Source: Paracoccaceae bacterium
GTDB taxonomy: Bacteria > Pseudomonadota > Alphaproteobacteria > Rhodobacterales > Rhodobacteraceae
Assembly (NCBI GenBank): GCA_029881635.1
Contig: JAOUMG010000111.1
Coordinates: 1-6,685, forward strand
Reading direction: 5' to 3'
DNA: 6,685 nucleotides
Under the pieces are notes generated by a model. The model saw nothing but the letters and a program-made list of their open reading frames with translations. It was not told the origin of the DNA and made no database searches. Below, in pieces: positions 5,701 through 6,685 of this stretch (positions are counted from its first letter, which is position 1; the number at the start of each line of letters is the position of its first letter). A program made the translations under genes and the position numbers.

Positions 5701-6512
5701 CAAAGATCATCCAGATATCAGACCCCCACATCGTGCCTCATGGCCAGCTTGCTTATGGGCGTGTGGATACCGCACCCCCGCTGGCGGAATGCGTGGCAAC
5801 GATCAACCGGATGCTGCCGCTGATCGGCCCGATAGACATGGCAATTGTCACCGGAGATCTGACCGATTTCGGAACCGCCGAGGAATATCGCAGGTTTCGC
5901 GACATCATGGCGCAACTCGAAGTTCCCTATCAGGCCGTTCCCGGAAACCATGATATCAGGGACGCGATGCGTGCAGCGTTTTCGGATCAGGACTGGATGC
6001 CGAAAACGGGGGCCATAAACTGGCGACATGATCTGGCAGATCTGACGCTGATTGGACTGGATTCAACCGTTGACGGCGCATCGCACGGACATCTGACCGA
6101 AGCAACACTGGCCTATCTGCGAGAACAGCTATCCGATCTGAAGGGGCGACCTGTCATCGTGGCCCTTCACCATCCGCCGTTTTTAACCGGAATCGAAAAG
6201 ATGGATATCCAGAACCTGCGCGAAAGCCGCCCGCTTGCAGAAATTCTGTCGGCCTACACTGGCGAACTCAAGCTTATTTGCGGCCATGTTCATCGCAATA
6301 TTGTCAGCATCTTCGGTGGTGTTGTCTGCCAGATCGCACCGGGCACGTCGCATGCTGTCAGTATGGACCAGCGTATCGGTGCGCCCAACTGCCTGACCAA
6401 GGAACCTGGCGGGTTTTTATTGCACGAAATGCGCTCTGGCCTTGTAACTCACACCATACCGATCGGTCAGTTTGACGGACCTTGGCTTTTCTATTCAGAT
6501 GCGCGCGAATGA
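5697..6512 (+). CDS. Cytoplasmic GpdQ-like metallophosphodiesterase
   Basis: The 271-residue protein belongs to the calcineurin-like (class III) phosphodiesterases. The full dinuclear metal site is visible: D9 and H11 (SDPH), D54 (TGDLTD), N84 and H85 (GNHD), H158 (HHPP), H197 and H199 (GHVH). These match the ligands known for Enterobacter glycerophosphodiesterase GpdQ (D8, H10, D50, N80, H156, H195, H197). Other features also recall GpdQ more than generic cAMP phosphodiesterases: the near-equal length, HPPFLTGIEKMD, the APGTSHAV segment (GpdQ: LPGTVHQV) and the closing GPWLF. There is no signal peptide, so it acts on material inside the cell. The start overlaps the ATPase stop by 4 bases. 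It probably cleaves the imported compound, releasing an alcohol and a phosphomonoester. A cyclic-nucleotide phosphodiesterase (CpdA-like) or 2',3'-cyclic nucleotide activity remains possible. Confidence 0.88.
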   Translation: MTKIIQISDPHIVPHGQLAYGRVDTAPPLAECVATINRMLPLIGPIDMAIVTGDLTDFGTAEEYRRFRDIMAQLEVPYQAVPGNHDIRDAMRAAFSDQDWMPKTGAINWRHDLADLTLIGLDSTVDGASHGHLTEATLAYLREQLSDLKGRPVIVALHHPPFLTGIEKMDIQNLRESRPLAEILSAYTGELKLICGHVHRNIVSIFGGVVCQIAPGTSHAVSMDQRIGAPNCLTKEPGGFLLHEMRSGLVTHTIPIGQFDGPWLFYSDARE

Positions 6513-6517
6513 CCAGG

Positions 6518-6536
6518 CGCTACTATTCAAATAGCG
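6518..6536 (+). other. Weak hairpin just after the phosphodiesterase gene
   Basis: CGCTA (6518-6522) and TAGCG (6532-6536) form a 5-bp stem with a 9-base loop, 5 bases after the stop. No T-run follows. It is too weak to count as a terminator, but it is the nearest structure to the operon's 3' end. The rest of 6537-6594 shows nothing recognisable. Confidence 0.2.
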
Positions 6537-6594
6537 AGTCCTGTCAACATTCTGAGTAATTGAACCGCAGTTTTCCCCTGTCAAACAAGGAAAA

Positions 6595-6618
6595 CGCGCG
6601 GGGCAATCGCCCCGCGCG
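6595..6618 (-). terminator. Rho-independent terminator of the convergent minus-strand gene
   Basis: CGCGCGGGGC (6595-6604) pairs with GCCCCGCGCG (6609-6618): a 10-bp all-GC stem with a 4-base loop. On the minus strand the stem is followed directly by TTTTCC, as in an intrinsic terminator. On the plus strand the following bases are CGGTGGTC, so it fits minus-strand transcription better, though the stem could also slow transcription arriving from the transporter operon. Confidence 0.75.
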
Positions 6619-6648
6619 CGGTGGTCTTCCGGGAGTGGTAACCTAGTC

Positions 6649-6685
6649 TTACCGGTCGCTGCCGCGCGACTGCTTCGGCGCGGCG
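6649..6685 (-). CDS. 3' end of an unidentified minus-strand gene
   Basis: On the minus strand one frame reads AAPKQSRGSDR and then TAA (complement of 6649-6651). Thirty bases beyond the stop begins a T-tailed terminator hairpin, which supports a gene ending here. The eleven visible residues form a basic, polar tail that I cannot assign to a family. The other two minus-strand frames stay open through the terminator, so the frame choice rests on stop-to-terminator spacing. Confidence 0.45.
   Translation of the reverse strand, partial: AAPKQSRGSDR

Noticed and set aside
6661..6684. GCCGCGC/GCGCGGC inverted repeat near the window end
   Set aside because: The 7-bp, GC-only stem with a 10-base loop lies within the presumed coding tail of the minus-strand gene and is easily produced by chance in GC-rich sequence.
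1..6685. CRISPR arrays, tRNA or rRNA genes, insertion sequences
   Set aside because: No direct repeats with regular spacers, no cloverleaf or rRNA-like segments, and no transposase-like frames were seen.

Overview
The window looks like a chromosomal segment of an alphaproteobacterium, most likely a Rhodobacteraceae/Roseobacter-type organism. That assignment rests on moderately high GC, the S41-peptidase tail followed directly by an alphaproteobacterial-type RppH, and the character of the proteins. It is inferred from protein resemblance and not from any marker RNA.

Layout. Positions 1-188 hold the C-terminal end of an S41-family (CtpA-like) processing protease. A short gap containing a GC-rich hairpin leads to a complete Nudix RNA pyrophosphohydrolase gene, rppH (228-713). 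The next 213 bases (714-926) are non-coding. They contain a long interrupted inverted repeat (715-795), a smaller inverted repeat (836-852), an AT-rich promoter-like stretch, and a perfect 14-bp LacI-type operator palindrome (898-911). From 927 to 6512 there is one tightly packed plus-strand operon: LacI-family repressor, periplasmic substrate-binding protein, two ABC permeases, ABC ATPase, and a cytoplasmic calcineurin-like phosphodiesterase closely resembling glycerophosphodiesterase GpdQ. After a 136-base gap the last 37 bases appear to be the 3' end of a convergent minus-strand gene. Its rho-independent terminator lies at 6595-6618.

How the genes work together. The operon reads as a self-contained, substrate-inducible scavenging module. 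The repressor sits on an operator just upstream of its own start codon and so would silence the whole unit until an inducer arrives. The binding protein captures a solute in the periplasm, the two permeases and the ATPase import it, and the phosphodiesterase cleaves it in the cytoplasm. A GpdQ-like hydrolase as the only enzyme in the operon suggests that the cargo is a phosphodiester, for example a glycerophosphodiester head group. That substrate is an inference. The transporter itself belongs to the broad iron/polyamine/phosphonate-type importer class, whose sequence alone does not fix the cargo.

The main points of interest are the coupling of an importer to a GpdQ-like enzyme under a LacI regulator, a strong 13-bp hairpin inside the 3' end of the repressor gene, and two intergenic hairpins with identical stems, each lying between a purine-rich Shine-Dalgarno-like stretch and a start codon that lacks a local ribosome-binding site.
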